Positions 16,692-26,641 are shown, counted from the first letter of the stretch. The stretch is 64,000 nt of DNA from Salinimicrobium sp050750585 (GCF_050750585.1 NZ_JBOJLM010000006.1:186001-250000); one strand, 5' to 3'. A program made the numbers and translations. Notes: generated by a model not told the origin, from the letters alone.

Positions 16692-17519
16692 GTGGCCCAA
16701 ACAAAGATACCTTCCTGGAAAAGTAAACTTCATGAAATTATTTATGAAGCCGATACCCCTGCGGGAAAAGCTTTTGATATTGGTTTGCTCCTGGTAATTG
16801 TCTTGAGTATTGTATTGGTTATGCTGGAGAGCATTCCCGGGATGAGTGACAAATACTACTGGCAGTTTTATACGGCCGAATGGATCATCACCATCATATT
16901 TTCTATAGAATACATGCTGCGGATTATTGTAATTAACCGGCCAACCCGCTATATTTTTAGCTTTTACGGCATTGTAGACCTCCTCTCTACCCTGCCAACC
17001 TATCTGGCGATCCTGGGAGGCGGGCATAACCTGTTATTCGCCGTGCGAGCTTTGCGATTGTTACGAATCTTCAGAATTTTAAAAATCACGAGGTATATTG
17101 GAGAGTCAAACCGGCTCTTACTTGCATTGCGTAACAGCCGCGCAAAGATCCTGGTTTTTCTGTATGCAGTGGTTATTTTATGTGTCATTATGGGTACGGT
17201 GATGTACCTGGTAGAAGGGCCCGAAAATGGTTACACCAGCATCCCTACAGGCATTTACTGGTGTATAGTGACCCTTACCACGGTGGGCTTTGGCGATATT
17301 CACCCCGTGACTCCCCTGGGGCAGTTCATAGCCTCTGTGATCATGATTACCGGTTATGGTATCATTGCTGTTCCCACCGGAATTGTGACTTCGGAATTCA
17401 GCCGTGCCTCGGCAAGGGAAATTCCTGTAAACACGCAGGTTTGCCCATATTGTAATGAAACCAAACACCTCGATAAGGCAGAATACTGTCATAACTGCGG
17501 AAATCCCCTAAATGAATAA
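16692..17519 (+). CDS. voltage-gated K+ channel-like ion transporter with zinc ribbon
   Basis: A 275-residue inner-membrane protein with six membrane segments: S1-S4 including an arginine-rich S4 (RALRLLRIFRILKITRYIG), then the pore with selectivity filter TVGFGD between S5 and S6. The cytosolic tail ends in a small zinc ribbon, CPYCNE and YCHNCGNP (two CxxC pairs), an unusual addition but known in Bacteroidota channels. The start is GTG at 16692; no in-frame ATG precedes the homologous N-terminus. Overlaps miaA by eight bases. Confidence 0.92.
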   Translation: MAQTKIPSWKSKLHEIIYEADTPAGKAFDIGLLLVIVLSIVLVMLESIPGMSDKYYWQFYTAEWIITIIFSIEYMLRIIVINRPTRYIFSFYGIVDLLSTLPTYLAILGGGHNLLFAVRALRLLRIFRILKITRYIGESNRLLLALRNSRAKILVFLYAVVILCVIMGTVMYLVEGPENGYTSIPTGIYWCIVTLTTVGFGDIHPVTPLGQFIASVIMITGYGIIAVPTGIVTSEFSRASAREIPVNTQVCPYCNETKHLDKAEYCHNCGNPLNE

Positions 17520-18423
17520 GAAATATCTCATTGCCGTTGTAGGCCCTACTGCCATTGGAAAAACAGCGCTGGGTATTGAGCTTGCCCGGCATTTTAATAC
17601 TGAAATTATCTCGGCCGATTCAAGGCAGTTCTACAAAGAGATGCAAATAGGTACTGCGGTACCTTCTGAAACAGAACTGAAAGCTGCACGGCATCATTTT
17701 ATTCAGCATATTTCTGTGGAAGAAGATTATTCTGTAGGAGATTTTGAACGTGATGCTATTCAACGTCTTCAGGAGTTATTTTTGAAGCACGATGTGGTGG
17801 TGATGGTTGGCGGCAGCGGACTTTATATTGATGCGGTAGTAAAAGGTCTTGATGAATTTCCGGAAGTAGATCCGCAAATTAGGCTCAATTTGAAGGAGGA
17901 ATTGGAGCAAAAAGGACTGGAAACCCTTCAGGAGGAACTCAAAACCCTTGATCCGGAGTATTATTCCGAAGTAGATCTACAGAATCCGCAGCGGGTGATC
18001 AGGGCGTTGGAAATTTGCAGGGGCACCGGGAAACCTTATTCAGACTTCAGAAAAAAGAGTTCTAAAAATCGCTTTTTTGACACCTTATATGTGGGAATTT
18101 CAGCGGAACGCGAATTTATTTATGACCGTATTAACCGCAGGGTTGATATCATGATGCAACAGGGTCTTTTGGAAGAGGTAAAAGGCCTAAACGACAAGCG
18201 TGAGTGCAACGCCCTGAATACGGTGGGATATAAGGAAATTTTTAAATACCTCGATGCACAGTGGGATCTTGACACTGCGGTAAGTGAAATAAAAAAGAAC
18301 ACCAGAAGGTTTGCGAAACGACAACTCACCTGGTTTAGGAAAAATGAAGCGATCAACTGGTTTGATGCCGAAACCCCGGTCAAAGAGATCATCACTGCTA
18401 TTCAGAAAAAAATTACTTTATAA
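17512..18423 (+). CDS. miaA: tRNA dimethylallyltransferase
   Basis: A 303-residue enzyme that adds a dimethylallyl group to A37 of tRNAs reading UNN codons. P-loop VVGPTAIGKTALG, the ISADSRQFYKEMQIGTA motif with the catalytic Asp, GGSGLYIDAV, and the C-terminal KKNTRRFAKRQLTWFRK region are all present. It overlaps the channel gene upstream by eight bases and the convergent giant gene downstream by 11 bases, with no terminator between. Confidence 0.97.
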   Translation: MNKKYLIAVVGPTAIGKTALGIELARHFNTEIISADSRQFYKEMQIGTAVPSETELKAARHHFIQHISVEEDYSVGDFERDAIQRLQELFLKHDVVVMVGGSGLYIDAVVKGLDEFPEVDPQIRLNLKEELEQKGLETLQEELKTLDPEYYSEVDLQNPQRVIRALEICRGTGKPYSDFRKKSSKNRFFDTLYVGISAEREFIYDRINRRVDIMMQQGLLEEVKGLNDKRECNALNTVGYKEIFKYLDAQWDLDTAVSEIKKNTRRFAKRQLTWFRKNEAINWFDAETPVKEIITAIQKKITL

Positions 18424-21400
18424 TTGCCCTTTTTAAGTACTCTCTGCCATTGGTGTAGATCACAAGCGGATATACTCCTGCCTGGTAAGCGCTTAAATCA
18501 AGCTGATACTCTGGAATGGGCTGACTATTGTCATATTGCTGCTCGCGAAGGAACCGGCCTCTAAAATCGAATATTTCAATCCTGTTTATTTGCAGCCCTG
18601 GAGAAAGTTCAAAGCTTATCAAGCCATCTCCGGGATTGGGATACATGATCAAAGAATCGCGCTCTGGTGCCGGAGACGAATCACAAACAATCTGCGGATC
18701 TTCAACCATCACCTTTACTGTACAGGTACCACTTCCATTCACTGTAGAATAGGAAAGTATTACTTCGTTTTCTCCCAGGTCTTCACAGGTGAAAATAGAT
18801 TGGCTCACATTATAAGTGCCACTCATACCTCCTGTAAACAGATCTTGCGGCTGTAGCTGGGCACTTCCATTTGCATTTAACGCAAGTACAAAAAGGGCTT
18901 TGCACTCAATACCCGAAGGATTTTCTTCATATGGCTGCACCAGAATAGGTGTCTCGCAGATATCCACATTTCCGGAATTATCTGTCACCGTAAGCACCAG
19001 CTGCTGCTGCCCTAAATCGGCGGTGGTAAAGGAGGTGCGGTTAAGGCTCATGGAGGCAATTCCACAGTTATCTGTAGAGCCAGCACCAAAGTCTTCGGGA
19101 GAAAGGGTTGCAGTCCCATTTGCACCCAGGGTCAACACATAGTCTGCCTTACAATGGGCAACAGGATCTATATTATCCTCTACCTCTACCCTTATTTTGC
19201 AAGTTTGAGAGGGGTCATCTATTTTGGAAAATGTAATATAATTGGTACCCAAATCTTCACAGGTATAAGTGGTTTCCCCATAGAAATCAATACCCGAAGG
19301 ATCACCGTCAAACAAATCTTCGGCCTTTAAAATGGCATTTCCGTCGTTGTTTAATTGAAGAACGATTTCCTCTACACAATTGAGATCACCGCCCGTGCCC
19401 ATAAAAGGCCTCACATTTACGACAACCTCACAGAAATCGGAGTTTCCCGAAGCATCGGTTACTGTAAACCGCACTGTCTGGGTACCCACATCTTCGGTGG
19501 TAAAATTGTTTTTGCTCAAAGACATATCTTCGATCCTGCAATTATCGGTAGAATTGAGGTCCACATCCTCAACAGATAATTGCCCTTCACCATTTTCATC
19601 CAGTACAAGGTCAATTTTGGAAATACAATTTACCCTTGGCGCCAATTTATCAACAACGGTCACTTCTACTTCGCAGCTTCCAGTGTATTGGCCGTTATAC
19701 GTAGCAGTGATCATTTGAGGCAGACCTATATCATCACAGGTAAAATCCTTTTTACTCAATTCGAGCTGAATGTCTTCCTCTTCCCCGGTATAGGTGAGAG
19801 TAAGTTCTGCATATCCATCCTGATCAAGTTCTAATTCACCTGATTCTGTACAACGGATATCTTTAAGAGGATCATAAGGCACCACGTTCACGGTAGCCTC
19901 ACAGGTTTCTATATTCCCATTCACGTCTTCGACGGTTACCAAAATATCATTCTCTCCCACATCTGAAGTCTCAAAGCGGCTTTTGCTCAGGCTAATATTG
20001 TCTATTCCGCAATTGTCTTCTATAGTGGATAACAATATTTCGGGCGGAATTACCCCGAAGCCATCTTCGTTCAGGTGAATTTCCAGGTCATCTCGGCAAT
20101 TAATGATTGGTTTGACGTCATCAACCGGATCAACTGTAAAGGAACAATCGGCAATCTGGTTTCCTTCAGTCGCAGTTAAAGTGATTTCTGTACTGCCATA
20201 AATCAGTGTACCTTCAGGAGGATCCTGAGTAATTTGGGCTGTGGATGAGTTCGCAGTCGCTAAATTTTTATAATCTGGTAATTTAAAAGAACAATTCTCT
20301 TCAAAGGAAGGAGTAAGGTTTCCGGGACAGGTAATCTCTAAAGGATCTGGATCTCCAGGCAATACAAGCTGAACTTCAAACTCACAACTATCTTCTTTTC
20401 CATCGACATCTGTTACTGTAAGAGTGATCGTGGTATCTTCTTCAATGACTATCCCTTCTCCAGGATTTTGAGTTACTGAGAATTGCTCACAGTCGCCTGT
20501 GACATTAGCAAGACCCCTATAATCAGGAAGCGAAAAACGACCTGCTGAATCGGCATCTTCTGTTTGATCTCCCGGACAGGAAATAATCAACTCCGCCTGA
20601 TTTATCAGGTTTACTTCAAATTCACAAAATTCTGTAGCTCCATCTAATGAAACCGTTAAACGAATGGTAGTATTGCCATTCACAACCGTTCCCTCTGCAG
20701 GGGATTGAGTAATGGTAGCACCGGGATTGGCAGAAGCCAAAGGTGTATAATCAGGAATACTGAAATCGCAGCTTCCCTGGATATCCTCCGTTTGATCCCC
20801 GGGACAGGTGATCTCTAAAGGATCTGGATCTCCGGGCAATACAAGCTGAACTTCAAACTCACAACTATCTTCTTTTCCATCGACATCTATTACTGTAAGA
20901 GTGATGGTGGTATCTTCTTCAATGACTATCCCTTCTCCAGGATTTTGAGTTAACGAGAATTGCTCACAGTCGCCTGTGACATTAGCAAGACCCCTATAAT
21001 CAGGAAGCGAAAAACGACCTGCTGAATCGGCATCTTCTGTTTGATCTCCCGGACAGGAAATAATCAACTCCGCCTGATTTATCAGGTTTACTTCAAATTC
21101 ACAAAATTCTGTAGCTCCATCTAATGAAGCCGTTAAACGAATGGTAATATTGTCATCTACAACCGTTCCCTCTGCAGGGGATTGAGTAATGGTAGCACCG
21201 GGATTGAAAGAAGCCAAATGTGTATAATCAGGAATACTAAAATCGCAACTTCCCTGGAGATCCTCCGTTTGATCCCCGGAGCAGGTGATCTCCAATGGGT
21301 CCAGGTTCTCTATAATTAGTTCGACTTGGCACGGAGTAGACTGGTTATCTTCACCGGAAGCATCATTATCGTAAGCATAGATTCTAAGAGTTGTATTCGA

Positions 21401-23551
21401 GAATATTTCCTCTCCCGCTTCCGGGACTTGAGAGTATGTTATAATCGCGTCGTCACAATTATCGACTGCATTTACTTGACTCAAAAGATTAGGAACAAAA
21501 AACCTATCGTCGACAGCTTCAATTTTAAGGGAATCTGGTGGGCAGGCATTGAAAACAGGGGCTTCCTCATCATCAACAATAATGGTTAAAATACAAGTTG
21601 CAAAATTACCGGAAGGATCTGTAGCCTTGAATTCAATTTCAGTTTTTCCTACTGGGAAAAAGCTTCCTGAATCAGGACCATCATGGGATAAGCTCCAGTT
21701 TCCTGAATTATCTGTGACTTTAGGATCAGGAAAAGTAACCCTTACCTCACATTCTCCTGGGTCGACCAACACCGGTATGTCGCCAGGGCAGGTAATGACG
21801 GGATCTTCATCATCCATGACGGTAACTGTAAATTCGCAGGTACTTGTTCCCGCTGTATTTACAGCTTCATATCTAACAGTGGTAGTACCAATTGGAAATT
21901 CATCCCCTGAACCGAATGTACTAATCAAATTCACCTCTACTGCTCCATTTTTATCGGACGCTGTAGGATTAAAATAAACTACTGCTCCAGGTTGTCCCAG
22001 ATCAGTTGAAACAGTTAAATCCTCACAATCGAAGAAAACAGGAGGGGTGAGGATCACTTCATCTTCTTCTTCATATTCAATTGAAAACTCGTCTTCAGGT
22101 TGTGGGTCACATTTAAAAAGATCAGATTCTTCTATAACCACCTTTACCTCTCCCGGTGCCACGGGTACAACTTCGGCTATGAAATTGTCCTGGCGTTGAA
22201 AATATTTTAAAGTAAAGTCGAAATTGATATCCATTAATGCTGGATAACTAAAAAAATCCTGGGGTGGAGCACCTTGTAATCGTAAATTATTAAGTGCGAT
22301 TTCTCCACAATTATCTAACGCCAAATCGATAGGCAAATTCAAGTTGGATGAATCAAATTGTTTTACAAACTTAAATTCCTCATTAGTATTGAAAACATTC
22401 ACCGTATATCTACTGTCTCGAATGGTCTCGTAGTTGCTTAAAACTTCTAAGGGATCATTAAATAAGTCTGTTAAATTAAAATCATTTCGGTAATCTATGA
22501 CATATAAATATCCGTATTCATCTACAACAAGACTTCCTGGGTTTCCTTGTACACCTCCCTGTATAACTTCAACAGGTTTGTAATCTTTATCAAAAATTAT
22601 AATCCTGGGATTTCGTTGACTTCCTCCTGACTCACTGACGTAAATATTTTTATGTTTATCAACTGCTATACGATAAGGATCTTGTATTTGCTGTCCGTTA
22701 TAAGTAGGAATTTTTTTTAGCAAAATTCCATTTGGAGAATATATTTTGATGGCGTCCTGATCGGGAGTATTTCCAGTAAAGTTATCTGCAACATATATAT
22801 TACCATCCTGGTCTAAAGCTAAACCAGTAGCTCCTCTGGGATTATCACTATTTGCATTACTTCCTGTCCCAATTGGTGTTAAGGCAGAATAACTGGAATC
22901 AAACACCAAAACCTGCCCTTTCTCTGAATCTGCGATGTAAATATTTCCGTTGTCTCTATTTATTGCTAAATCTAAGGGAGTACTAAATTTATTTCCTGGT
23001 ATAACATTAACACCAATGCCACTTTGATTTATTTTGAACACTCCATCGTATAGCGTTAAATAAAAAAGTTCGTTATTTTCATTAAAATCAACACTAACAA
23101 CAGTTTCCTTCAATTTTTCTGCCAAATAGCTTTCAATGTTATTTGAAAAGAATGCGCCAATTAATTCTGCCTCTGTTGTTTTAACCTGGAAATTTTCTAA
23201 ATTCACCCCAGATCCCTGATAAGGAAACTTAGGATCTACTCTCGTAATATTTTGTATACCTCCATTAGTCACCTCCAAATCCGCCTCTACTAAATCACGA
23301 TTTACAGGGCCTTCAAACTTTATGTCAATAGGAATTGGATTGGTACTCGTAGGCCCCGGTTCTTCAGAACTGGAAATATCAACTCCATTCTGTGCATGTA
23401 ATAAAGTCCCACAATTCAGAAGAAAAAATAGAAGAAATAACCTCTCAAAAACGGCATTTTTTAGCCCTCTTGTATTTCGGCCACAACCAAAAAAATGCCG
23501 CAGGAGTACGGCAGTAGAATGACATTTTTGGATGGCATGAAGTCTCCTCAT
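18413..23551 (-). CDS. giant secreted HYR-domain protein with NHL propeller and T9SS sorting domain
   Basis: A 1712-residue extracellular protein. N-terminus: unusually long n-region, then a hydrophobic signal (LFLLFFLLNCGTLLHAQ, ends near 53). Residues about 185-345 carry NHL-like propeller repeats (GLALDQDGNIYVADN, RIAVDKHKNIYVSESG). From about 503 to 1630 there are about a dozen HYR/immunoglobulin-like modules (ITCPGD..., FTVTDNSGN type), with a 159-residue near-identical duplication. Residues about 1635-1712 are a type A T9SS C-terminal sorting domain (YPNPGDGLISFEL ... AGVYPLVIYTNG). Probably exported by T9SS to the cell surface, perhaps for adhesion. The ATG at 23551 is supported by a TAnnTTTG box 17 bases upstream. 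Confidence 0.93.
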   Translation of the reverse strand: MRRLHAIQKCHSTAVLLRHFFGCGRNTRGLKNAVFERLFLLFFLLNCGTLLHAQNGVDISSSEEPGPTSTNPIPIDIKFEGPVNRDLVEADLEVTNGGIQNITRVDPKFPYQGSGVNLENFQVKTTEAELIGAFFSNNIESYLAEKLKETVVSVDFNENNELFYLTLYDGVFKINQSGIGVNVIPGNKFSTPLDLAINRDNGNIYIADSEKGQVLVFDSSYSALTPIGTGSNANSDNPRGATGLALDQDGNIYVADNFTGNTPDQDAIKIYSPNGILLKKIPTYNGQQIQDPYRIAVDKHKNIYVSESGGSQRNPRIIIFDKDYKPVEVIQGGVQGNPGSLVVDEYGYLYVIDYRNDFNLTDLFNDPLEVLSNYETIRDSRYTVNVFNTNEEFKFVKQFDSSNLNLPIDLALDNCGEIALNNLRLQGAPPQDFFSYPALMDINFDFTLKYFQRQDNFIAEVVPVAPGEVKVVIEESDLFKCDPQPEDEFSIEYEEEDEVILTPPVFFDCEDLTVSTDLGQPGAVVYFNPTASDKNGAVEVNLISTFGSGDEFPIGTTTVRYEAVNTAGTSTCEFTVTVMDDEDPVITCPGDIPVLVDPGECEVRVTFPDPKVTDNSGNWSLSHDGPDSGSFFPVGKTEIEFKATDPSGNFATCILTIIVDDEEAPVFNACPPDSLKIEAVDDRFFVPNLLSQVNAVDNCDDAIITYSQVPEAGEEIFSNTTLRIYAYDNDASGEDNQSTPCQVELIIENLDPLEITCSGDQTEDLQGSCDFSIPDYTHLASFNPGATITQSPAEGTVVDDNITIRLTASLDGATEFCEFEVNLINQAELIISCPGDQTEDADSAGRFSLPDYRGLANVTGDCEQFSLTQNPGEGIVIEEDTTITLTVIDVDGKEDSCEFEVQLVLPGDPDPLEITCPGDQTEDIQGSCDFSIPDYTPLASANPGATITQSPAEGTVVNGNTTIRLTVSLDGATEFCEFEVNLINQAELIISCPGDQTEDADSAGRFSLPDYRGLANVTGDCEQFSVTQNPGEGIVIEEDTTITLTVTDVDGKEDSCEFEVQLVLPGDPDPLEITCPGNLTPSFEENCSFKLPDYKNLATANSSTAQITQDPPEGTLIYGSTEITLTATEGNQIADCSFTVDPVDDVKPIINCRDDLEIHLNEDGFGVIPPEILLSTIEDNCGIDNISLSKSRFETSDVGENDILVTVEDVNGNIETCEATVNVVPYDPLKDIRCTESGELELDQDGYAELTLTYTGEEEDIQLELSKKDFTCDDIGLPQMITATYNGQYTGSCEVEVTVVDKLAPRVNCISKIDLVLDENGEGQLSVEDVDLNSTDNCRIEDMSLSKNNFTTEDVGTQTVRFTVTDASGNSDFCEVVVNVRPFMGTGGDLNCVEEIVLQLNNDGNAILKAEDLFDGDPSGIDFYGETTYTCEDLGTNYITFSKIDDPSQTCKIRVEVEDNIDPVAHCKADYVLTLGANGTATLSPEDFGAGSTDNCGIASMSLNRTSFTTADLGQQQLVLTVTDNSGNVDICETPILVQPYEENPSGIECKALFVLALNANGSAQLQPQDLFTGGMSGTYNVSQSIFTCEDLGENEVILSYSTVNGSGTCTVKVMVEDPQIVCDSSPAPERDSLIMYPNPGDGLISFELSPGLQINRIEIFDFRGRFLREQQYDNSQPIPEYQLDLSAYQAGVYPLVIYTNGREYLKRAIIK
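20344..21297 (-). repeat. 477-bp tandem duplication inside the HYR gene
   Basis: Two adjacent copies, 20344-20820 and 20821-21297, with a period of exactly 477 bases (159 codons). The translated copies differ at about 10 of 159 residues. Each unit holds two HYR-like modules (CPGDQTED at the start of each). The frame is kept, so copy number could change without breaking the protein. Confidence 0.9.
23441..23470. repeat. dispersed palindrome, copy 4 (in the HYR gene signal region)
   Basis: CTCAAAAACGGCATTTTTTAG with CCTC flanks, one base off the core. In the gene it is read as LKNAVFER, directly before the hydrophobic signal core. A half site (GACATTTTTGGA) also lies at 23521-23532. Confidence 0.75.
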
Positions 23552-23568
23552 TTAGTGCAGGTTACACG

Positions 23569-23576
23569 CAAATATA
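23569..23576 (-). promoter_or_regulatory. candidate -7 box (TATATTTG) of the HYR gene
   Basis: Exact TAnnTTTG on the minus strand, 17 bases before the ATG at 23551; supports that start. Confidence 0.5.
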
Positions 23577-23632
23577 AGTAAGTAAACGAAGACCCCCGGG
23601 CAGGAAAATGTTAACATGTAAATATAAGGACG

Positions 23633-23655
23633 TTGCTGCAGCTTTACTGCAGCAA
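23633..23655. other. GC-rich hairpin downstream of rprY
   Basis: Perfect 9-bp stem TTGCTGCAG/CTGCAGCAA around CTTTA, about 34 bases past the rprY stop. No T-run on either strand, so it is not a classic terminator; it may protect or end the rprXY mRNA. Confidence 0.45.
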
Positions 23656-23688
23656 GGCCCAAATACTTAGAAACTGAAATCTAATATG

Positions 23689-24411
23689 TTAACTCTGTGC
23701 TTCTTCTTTATTTCTTATAACAAGCCTGAATCCTTCCCCATGAATGTTAAGGATCTCAACGTTCTCATCCTTTTTAAGGTATTTACGTAGCTTGGCAATA
23801 TAAACATCCATACTTCGGGATGTAAAATAGTTGTCGTCTCTCCAAATCTTTGTTAGTGCAAGCTCTCTTGGCATAAGATCGTTCTCATGTAAAGCGAGCA
23901 GGCGCAGCAATTCATTTTCTTTTGGAGAAAGTTTTGAAGGCTCTTCATCCCTAAAGGTAAGGAAGCGGAGCTTTGAATTGAGGTGGAAATCTCCAATCTG
24001 GAATTCAAACTGCTTGCTATCGGCCACACTATCTGTAGCTTTACGCTGCATAATGGCTTTGATCTTCATAAGCAGTACTTCACTGTCAAAAGGCTTGTTG
24101 AGGTAGTCATCTGCCCCTACTTTGTAACCTTTCAACACATCTTCTTTCATTGCTTTCGCAGTTAAAAAGATAATTGGCACTTCTTCGTTCTTTTCCCGAA
24201 TTTCTTTGGCCAGGGTGAAACCATCTTTATAAGGCATCATTACATCAAGAATGCAAAGATCAAAATCATCTTTTTTAAACTTTTCAAATCCTTCCATTCC
24301 ATTTTTGGCATGAGTGACCTCATAATCGTTCATGGCCAGGTAATCTTTTAATACCGTTCCAAAGTTTGGATCGTCTTCAACTAGTAAAATCTTCTTATTT
24401 TCAGTTTCCAT
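23689..24411 (-). CDS. rprY: OmpR-family response regulator, RprY-type
   Basis: A 240-residue regulator: receiver domain with the acidic pair in LLVEDDPNFG, phospho-Asp in DLCILDVMMPYKDGF (about 55) and conserved Lys in YLNKPFDSE; then a winged-helix DNA-binding domain ending in FTSRSMDVYIAKLRKYLKK. It lies three bases after the histidine kinase gene and is surely its partner. In other Bacteroidota RprXY homologues are linked to envelope and growth control; targets here are unknown. Confidence 0.93.
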   Translation of the reverse strand: METENKKILLVEDDPNFGTVLKDYLAMNDYEVTHAKNGMEGFEKFKKDDFDLCILDVMMPYKDGFTLAKEIREKNEEVPIIFLTAKAMKEDVLKGYKVGADDYLNKPFDSEVLLMKIKAIMQRKATDSVADSKQFEFQIGDFHLNSKLRFLTFRDEEPSKLSPKENELLRLLALHENDLMPRELALTKIWRDDNYFTSRSMDVYIAKLRKYLKKDENVEILNIHGEGFRLVIRNKEEAQS

Positions 24412-24414
24412 AAA

Positions 24415-25983
24415 TTAAGATATTAGTGGTAGTTTAATTATAAATGTACTTCCTTTTCCTTTTTCACTTTCCACGCTAATTTGTCCGTGGTGATCATCAA
24501 GGATACGCTTTGCATAGGCAAGACCCAGGCCGTGGCCTTTCACATTATGGATATCTCCCGTATGCTCACGATAAAACTTCTCAAATATTTTTTTCTGCAC
24601 AGGTTTCGTCATTCCGCTCCCCTGGTCACGTACCTTCATTACAATGTAGTTCTTTACATTCTCGGTATAGATATCAATCTTTGGTGTATCTGGAGAATAT
24701 TTTACTGCATTGTCCAGCAGGTTCACTATTACATTGGTAAAATGGGTTGGGTTTGCCAGAATGGAAGCCCTTAAAGCTCCAAAATGGGTTTGCACATACC
24801 CCTGTTTGTCTTCTACAATTAGCTCTACATGGGTTATAGCTTCTTCAATCAACTCATGTAAATCAAGTCTTTCTTTTTTAAGGTCCAGTTCGTTCTTTTC
24901 GAGCCGGGAAATTCGCAATACGTTCTCTACCTGGGCATGCATTCTTTTATTCTCATCCCTTATCATGCGGTGATAATGCGCCACCTTTTCGGGATTGTTC
25001 ATCACCTTCGGATTCTTAATAGCATCAAGCGCCAAATTTATTGTCGCAATAGGGGTTTTGAACTCGTGCGTCATGTTATTAATAAAATCCGTTTTTATCT
25101 CGGATATCTGTCTTTGCTTTATCAACTGAGAGAGCGCACTGGAATAAGCTATCACAATAATAAGCGTAAAAATAATTGATAAAGCCGCCATCAAAGTAAT
25201 GGAAGACAATACAACCTGTTTCTTTTCAGTGAAATTTACGAACAATTGGTAATTGTTACTGCTATTCCCCGAAGTAAAAATAGGCACCCTGTAAGTGGAC
25301 CTGGCATCAAGTTCAAAATTATCTGACTGTACCTTGGTAGCCAGACCATTACCGTAAATTCCGTATTCAAAGGAGGTATTCATCCCCCTGTTGCTTAGTT
25401 CCGTCTGGATCAAATCTTCAAGGTATGACCTGGAAACCCGCTCATGCAGAGGTTTCCTGCTCGTATATTCGCTCACAGTGGAACGGATAAATTCCTTCTC
25501 TACATCTTTCATCCTAAAGATGCGGTTGATCCTGCCAGTGGTAGAAAGCATATTCTCATTCATACTGTCGTTCTCCACCAGCTTTGACACCTTCCGGTTA
25601 ATCAATTTTTTAAACTGAACGGTATCAACAGATGCATCCAGAAAAGCGGTAGAAAGCTTAAAATCTTCCTCTAAACTTCCCTGTGAAGATAGGTAAACAT
25701 CATCTGAGAATTCTTGCTGTTCTTCAAATATTTCGTTTATAATAGCGCTGTCTGCCTGCGCGCCCAAACTGTCTACCAATTCCTGCATCGCGAAATAGTA
25801 GTTCTCCAGCTCGTTATTCTCTACTTCATTAGCTACTCTTCGCAGTATCTGTTTAGCATTAAAAGAGAACTGCTCTTCTTTGCTCTCAACTGTATTTTTT
25901 ATCCAAAATCCCTGAACAAATATAATTCCTATAAGAGAGAGGCTCATGAGAACCACCAAAAGAAAAAATATCTTTTTGTTCAT
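24415..25983 (-). CDS. rprX: sensor histidine kinase, RprX-type
   Basis: A 522-residue membrane kinase. An N-terminal membrane helix (FFLLVVLMSLSLIGIIFV) and a second near residue 265 enclose a roughly 230-residue periplasmic sensor region. HisKA motif NMTHEFKTPIATI holds the phospho-His; the HATPase domain shows NLLDNAVKYSPD, DQGSGM and GLGLAYAKRI. The ATG at 25983 is only five bases from a perfect TACTTTTG box. Forms a two-gene operon with the regulator. Confidence 0.93.
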   Translation of the reverse strand: MNKKIFFLLVVLMSLSLIGIIFVQGFWIKNTVESKEEQFSFNAKQILRRVANEVENNELENYYFAMQELVDSLGAQADSAIINEIFEEQQEFSDDVYLSSQGSLEEDFKLSTAFLDASVDTVQFKKLINRKVSKLVENDSMNENMLSTTGRINRIFRMKDVEKEFIRSTVSEYTSRKPLHERVSRSYLEDLIQTELSNRGMNTSFEYGIYGNGLATKVQSDNFELDARSTYRVPIFTSGNSSNNYQLFVNFTEKKQVVLSSITLMAALSIIFTLIIVIAYSSALSQLIKQRQISEIKTDFINNMTHEFKTPIATINLALDAIKNPKVMNNPEKVAHYHRMIRDENKRMHAQVENVLRISRLEKNELDLKKERLDLHELIEEAITHVELIVEDKQGYVQTHFGALRASILANPTHFTNVIVNLLDNAVKYSPDTPKIDIYTENVKNYIVMKVRDQGSGMTKPVQKKIFEKFYREHTGDIHNVKGHGLGLAYAKRILDDHHGQISVESEKGKGSTFIIKLPLIS

Positions 25984-25988
25984 ATCTT

Positions 25989-26018
25989 CAAAAGTATGAT
26001 TTTAACATTTAGCCAAAA
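25989..26018 (-). promoter_or_regulatory. rprXY promoter, -7 box 5 bases from the ATG
   Basis: TACTTTTG (25996-25989) with an upstream TTTTG (26018-26014), 17 bases apart on the minus strand. AAGAT separates the -7 box from the rprX ATG, suggesting a leaderless mRNA. Confidence 0.55.
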
Positions 26019-26065
26019 TACCCTTTAACCAAAAGTTAACAAAAGAAATCCAGTATTTACGCGCT

Positions 26066-26641
26066 CTAGACGAGGGTTTCATGTAGTTCATGCACTGCTT
26101 TACGGGTGCTGGAGAGCTCCTTATTTTCGATGATAAAGTCGGCTAATTTCGCCTTTTCTTCATCACTCCACTGGTTGTTCATTCTGGCTTCGATTTCTTC
26201 GAGGGTAGATTTGTCGCGTTTTTTAAGCCTTTCAATCCTTCGATCTAGTGGGGCCGTGATAAGGAGATTGAAATCGCACTTTTTATATCCCCCGGATTCA
26301 AACAGAATGGCTGCTTCATAAATCACATAGGGCGCCACCTGCTCTTTTTTCCACGATTCAAAATGCCGGGCCACAGCAGGGTGTATAATAGCATTTAATT
26401 GCTCAAGTTTCTCGCGGTCTCCAAAGACTTTTGAAGCAATATATTTTCTTTCGGGCAGCCCATTTTTATAGCTGTGTTCTCCAAAAAGTGCTTGTACGGC
26501 CGATTTTACCTCAGGGTTGATTACCATTAATTGTTTGGCTTCATCATCGGCGATAAAAACCGGAATACCAAGTTCTTTAAAGAAACCCGCAACAGTAGTT
26601 TTTCCACTTCCAATTCCTCCCGTAAGTCCTACTACTTTCAT
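26066..26641 (-). CDS. coaE: dephospho-CoA kinase
   Basis: A 191-residue kinase for the last step of coenzyme A synthesis. P-loop VVGLTGGIGSGKTTVAG, the GIPVFIADDEAKQL motif, and RRIERLKKRDKST near residue 140 are family marks. It overlaps the YbbR-like gene upstream by four bases (ATGA), so the two are translationally coupled. CoaBC is also in this window, but in another operon. Confidence 0.96.
   Translation of the reverse strand: MKVVGLTGGIGSGKTTVAGFFKELGIPVFIADDEAKQLMVINPEVKSAVQALFGEHSYKNGLPERKYIASKVFGDREKLEQLNAIIHPAVARHFESWKKEQVAPYVIYEAAILFESGGYKKCDFNLLITAPLDRRIERLKKRDKSTLEEIEARMNNQWSDEEKAKLADFIIENKELSSTRKAVHELHETLV

Noticed and set aside
20344..21297. CRISPR-like repeats in the 18-23 kb region
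   Set aside because: The repeats are 477 bases long, adjacent and coding; there are no spacers or cas genes.
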